In this document: positions 4,718 to 6,906 of the stretch, piece by piece
Layout: each line of letters opens with the position of its first letter
How positions within the stretch are numbered: the first letter of the stretch is position 1
Source of the DNA: Deltaproteobacteria bacterium RIFCSPLOWO2_12_FULL_60_16
GTDB taxonomy: Bacteria > Desulfobacterota > Binatia > UBA9968
Assembly (NCBI GenBank): GCA_001798565.1
Contig: MGSR01000053.1
Coordinates: 1 to 6,906 of the forward strand
DNA: 6,906 nt
Reading direction: 5' to 3'
Position numbers and translations under genes: made by a program
Notes under the pieces: generated by a model
What the model saw: the letters and a program-made list of their open reading frames with translations, nothing else
Database searches by the model: none
What the model was told of the DNA's origin: nothing

Positions 4718-6906
4718 ATGAACAAGGCCGAGTCGTGGAAAGAGGCGCTCGTACACTTGATACCGCCGGACCTGGGACGCGAGATTGATATCTTCGAAAC
4801 CCAGATCGCCCTACGGAAGCAAGGAAAGATCGACGAGAGGGTCTTTGCCGAGACGCGGCTGCGCCGGGGCGTCTACGGCCAGCGTTACGATAACGGCCAG
4901 AGACATGACGGCGTCAGGGTGCAAAAACTCAAGCTCCCGTCGGGCGGACTAACCAAAGGCCCCGAGACCGTGTGGGATGCGCCCGGGATGATGCGTATCA
5001 AAATTCCCTTCGGCGGACTCAGTCCGCAGCAGATGGAAGTTCTAGCCGATCTGTCCGAGGAATACGCCGACGGGGTCTCCCACGTCACCACTCGCCAGGA
5101 TATTCAATACCACTTCGTCCACATCGACGACACACCGTCCCTCATGCGTCGTCTTGCCGCGGTCGGCATTACTAGCCGGGAGGCGTGCGGCAACGTCGTG
5201 CGCAACGTAACGGCCTGTCCTCTTGCCGGGGTCTGTAGAGACGAGGTTTTTGACGTTACCCCTTACGCCAAGGCCTCTTCGAGGTTTTTGTTAGGACACC
5301 CGGATACGCAGGACTTCGGGAGAAAATTTAAGGTTGCTTTCTCCGGCTGTAAAGAGGAGGCCTGCGGGTTGACTAGTATGCATGACCTGGGAGCCATTGC
5401 CCGAAAGAGGGTGGTAGACGGCAAGGAGCGGCGCGGTTTTGAGTTTTATGTGGGCGGCGGCCTGGGGAGCGTACCGCACAAAGCGAAGCTTTTCAACGAA
5501 TTTCTGCCGGAGGAGGAGCTCCTGCCCATGGCTCAGGCCGTTGCGCGGATTTTCGCGCGATTGGGGGAGAAGCGCAACCGCGCGCGGGCGCGAATCAAGT
5601 TTCTCGTTGCCCATCTGGGGATCGAGGAGTTTCGCAGGATCGTGCTCGAGGAGCGGAATAAGCTGACTCCGGATCCCCGCTGGACGGATTTTCTCGCAAC
5701 CGTGGACGAGCAAACCGAAGAACCCCTCAAGCGGGGAGTAAGCCGAAATGGCGCTGAACGACCGGTCGGGTTCGACGCCTGGTACAGCACGAATATCTAC
5801 CGTCAAAGGCAGCCGGGCTATGTTGTGGCCACGGTCACCCTTCCGATGGGTGACATCACGGCGTCTCAGTTCCGCGACCTCGCCGATATCGCGCGACGCT
5901 TCGTCAGGGACACCATCAGGACAACCGTAGAGCAGAATATTGCGCTGCGCTGGGTCAGCGAAGCGGATCTGCCCGCACTTTATTCGGCGCTTTGCGAGAT
6001 CGGTCTGGGGGAGCCTAATGCCGGCACGATTGTCGACGTCACGGCCTGTCCGGGAACGGATACATGCAAATTGGGAATCGCCTCATCGCGCGGCCTGGCG
6101 CGAGAGCTTCGCACCCGCTTGGGCGAGAAGAGCCTTGAGCTCGACGCGGCGGTAAAAGATCTGCGGATTAAGGTGAGCGGCTGCTTCAATTCGTGCGGCC
6201 AGCACCACGTTGCCGATATCGGATTTTACGGCATCAGCAGGAATATCAACGGTTATACCGTGCCTCACTTCCAGGTGATGCTCGGCGGTAAGTGGAAGGA
6301 CAACGCCGGGGCTTACGGGCTGCCGGTCAGCGCCGTCCCTTCCAGGCGGATACCGGAGGTCGTGATGCGGGTTACCGATCGGTATGTACGGGAACGGCTG
6401 AAAGGTGAGAGCTTTCAAGACTTCATCGGAAGGATCGGCAAAAAAGAGGTCAAAGCCATGCTGGACGACCTCACGCGGCTCCCCTCCCACGACGCCGATG
6501 CGTCCTATTATAGCGATTGGGGAGATCCGAGAGAATTTACCCTGACGGATATGGGCGTTGGCGAGTGCGCCGGGGAGGTCGTTTCGCAGGCGCAATTCAC
6601 GCTGGCGGCGAGCGAGCGGGAGCTCTTCGAGGCGCAGATCCATTTCGATTCCGGGGATTTAAAAAAGGCGGTTACGACGGCCTATGAGGCCATGGTGCAT
6701 GCGGCGCAGGGTCTCGTCAAAGTCCAGAGTCAGGATGTGCCGAACGACGAAGAGATTATTCTCAGCGAGTTTAAACAGCGTTATTGCGACACGCAGTTGT
6801 TTTACGACAAGTACGCGGGCGGCAAATTCGCCGAATATCTGTTCAAAGCAAGAGATGATCTGTGGAGCGCCGGTGAGGTTGAAAAAGAGCTGGCGCTTCA
6901 ACGACT
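4718..6906 (+). CDS. ferredoxin-type nitrite/sulfite reductase hemoprotein with C-terminal HEPN-like extension (3' end outside window)
   Basis: This frame is open from the ATG at 4718 to the window edge: 729 codons and no stop. The family performs six-electron reduction of sulfite to sulfide or nitrite to ammonia on a coupled siroheme-[4Fe-4S] centre in the cytoplasm. Two pseudo-symmetric halves are visible. Half one has a ferredoxin-like lobe (about 85-150, with TTRQDIQYHF, R126) and a cluster-type lobe (about 160-300). Half two has a lobe at about 370-435 and the catalytic lobe with C444 and C450 (TACPGTDTCKLG), then C489 and C493 (SGCFNSCG). Half one also has C167, C173, C211 and C216. The core ends near GVGECAGE (C617). 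Residues from about 627 form a helical domain containing AVTTAYEAMVHAAQGLVKV, resembling HEPN domains. AGGGG lies 7 nt before the ATG. Sulfite and nitrite cannot be separated by sequence reading alone; the gene follows nuoB by 112 bp. Confidence 0.92.
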   Translation, partial: MNKAESWKEALVHLIPPDLGREIDIFETQIALRKQGKIDERVFAETRLRRGVYGQRYDNGQRHDGVRVQKLKLPSGGLTKGPETVWDAPGMMRIKIPFGGLSPQQMEVLADLSEEYADGVSHVTTRQDIQYHFVHIDDTPSLMRRLAAVGITSREACGNVVRNVTACPLAGVCRDEVFDVTPYAKASSRFLLGHPDTQDFGRKFKVAFSGCKEEACGLTSMHDLGAIARKRVVDGKERRGFEFYVGGGLGSVPHKAKLFNEFLPEEELLPMAQAVARIFARLGEKRNRARARIKFLVAHLGIEEFRRIVLEERNKLTPDPRWTDFLATVDEQTEEPLKRGVSRNGAERPVGFDAWYSTNIYRQRQPGYVVATVTLPMGDITASQFRDLADIARRFVRDTIRTTVEQNIALRWVSEADLPALYSALCEIGLGEPNAGTIVDVTACPGTDTCKLGIASSRGLARELRTRLGEKSLELDAAVKDLRIKVSGCFNSCGQHHVADIGFYGISRNINGYTVPHFQVMLGGKWKDNAGAYGLPVSAVPSRRIPEVVMRVTDRYVRERLKGESFQDFIGRIGKKEVKAMLDDLTRLPSHDADASYYSDWGDPREFTLTDMGVGECAGEVVSQAQFTLAASERELFEAQIHFDSGDLKKAVTTAYEAMVHAAQGLVKVQSQDVPNDEEIILSEFKQRYCDTQLFYDKYAGGKFAEYLFKARDDLWSAGEVEKELALQR

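Noticed and set aside
5291..5806. Long minus-strand open frame (171 codons) inside the reductase gene, with others at 6083-6643 and 4165-4593.
   Set aside because: They lie antisense to strongly conserved genes (reductase, nuoB), have no family motifs, and are expected shadows in GC-rich coding DNA.

Overview
The window is an ordinary-looking bacterial chromosome segment of moderately high GC, with AT-rich gaps between genes. It holds seven complete protein genes, a tRNA cut by the left edge, and a large redox gene that runs off the right edge. Genes face in mixed directions. Several have their own near-consensus sigma70-type promoter (TTGACA at -35), so most look like single-gene units rather than an operon. 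I see no transposase, phage gene or CRISPR array. The protein types (type II homoserine kinase, a stand-alone NuoB, a two-repeat siroheme nitrite/sulfite reductase with an extra C-terminal helical domain, a DivK-like lone receiver) would fit an uncultured environmental lineage such as Desulfobacterota, Nitrospirota or NC10/Rokubacteria-like bacteria. That placement is an inference and is weak.

Left part (1-2550): the 5' half of a CAT-anticodon tRNA (probably elongator tRNA-Met) lies downstream of a PPP-family metallophosphoesterase, both on the minus strand. Divergent from the phosphoesterase is a small two-helix membrane protein of unknown function. The 104-bp gap between them carries a strong imperfect palindrome. 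The membrane protein converges on a type II homoserine kinase (thrB, minus), whose best start is an internal ATG with a good ribosome binding site and whose promoter is TTGACA-N17-TAATAT. Upstream of thrB is an AT-rich gap with four TCCAC/GTGGA motifs.

Middle (2552-4095): a TIGR00725-type SLOG/LOG-fold protein (minus) is divergent from a cold-shock-domain protein (plus). The cold-shock gene has a good promoter about 190 nt upstream, giving a long CspA-like leader. The end of that leader can be written as a four-tract G-quadruplex running into the Shine-Dalgarno sequence. A lone receiver-domain protein (minus) follows, with its own promoter.

Right part (4096-6906): an orphan NADH-quinone oxidoreductase subunit B (nuoB), with all four cluster cysteines but no other nuo gene beside it, is followed 112 bp later by a ferredoxin-type nitrite/sulfite reductase gene. 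At least 729 codons of the reductase are in the window, with no stop. It has the normal C-x5-C...C-x3-C siroheme/[4Fe-4S] motif in its second half, a second C-x5-C...C-x4-C set in the matching place of the first half, and a C-terminal HEPN-like helical extension. This reductase and the cold-shock leader are the two most interesting items.
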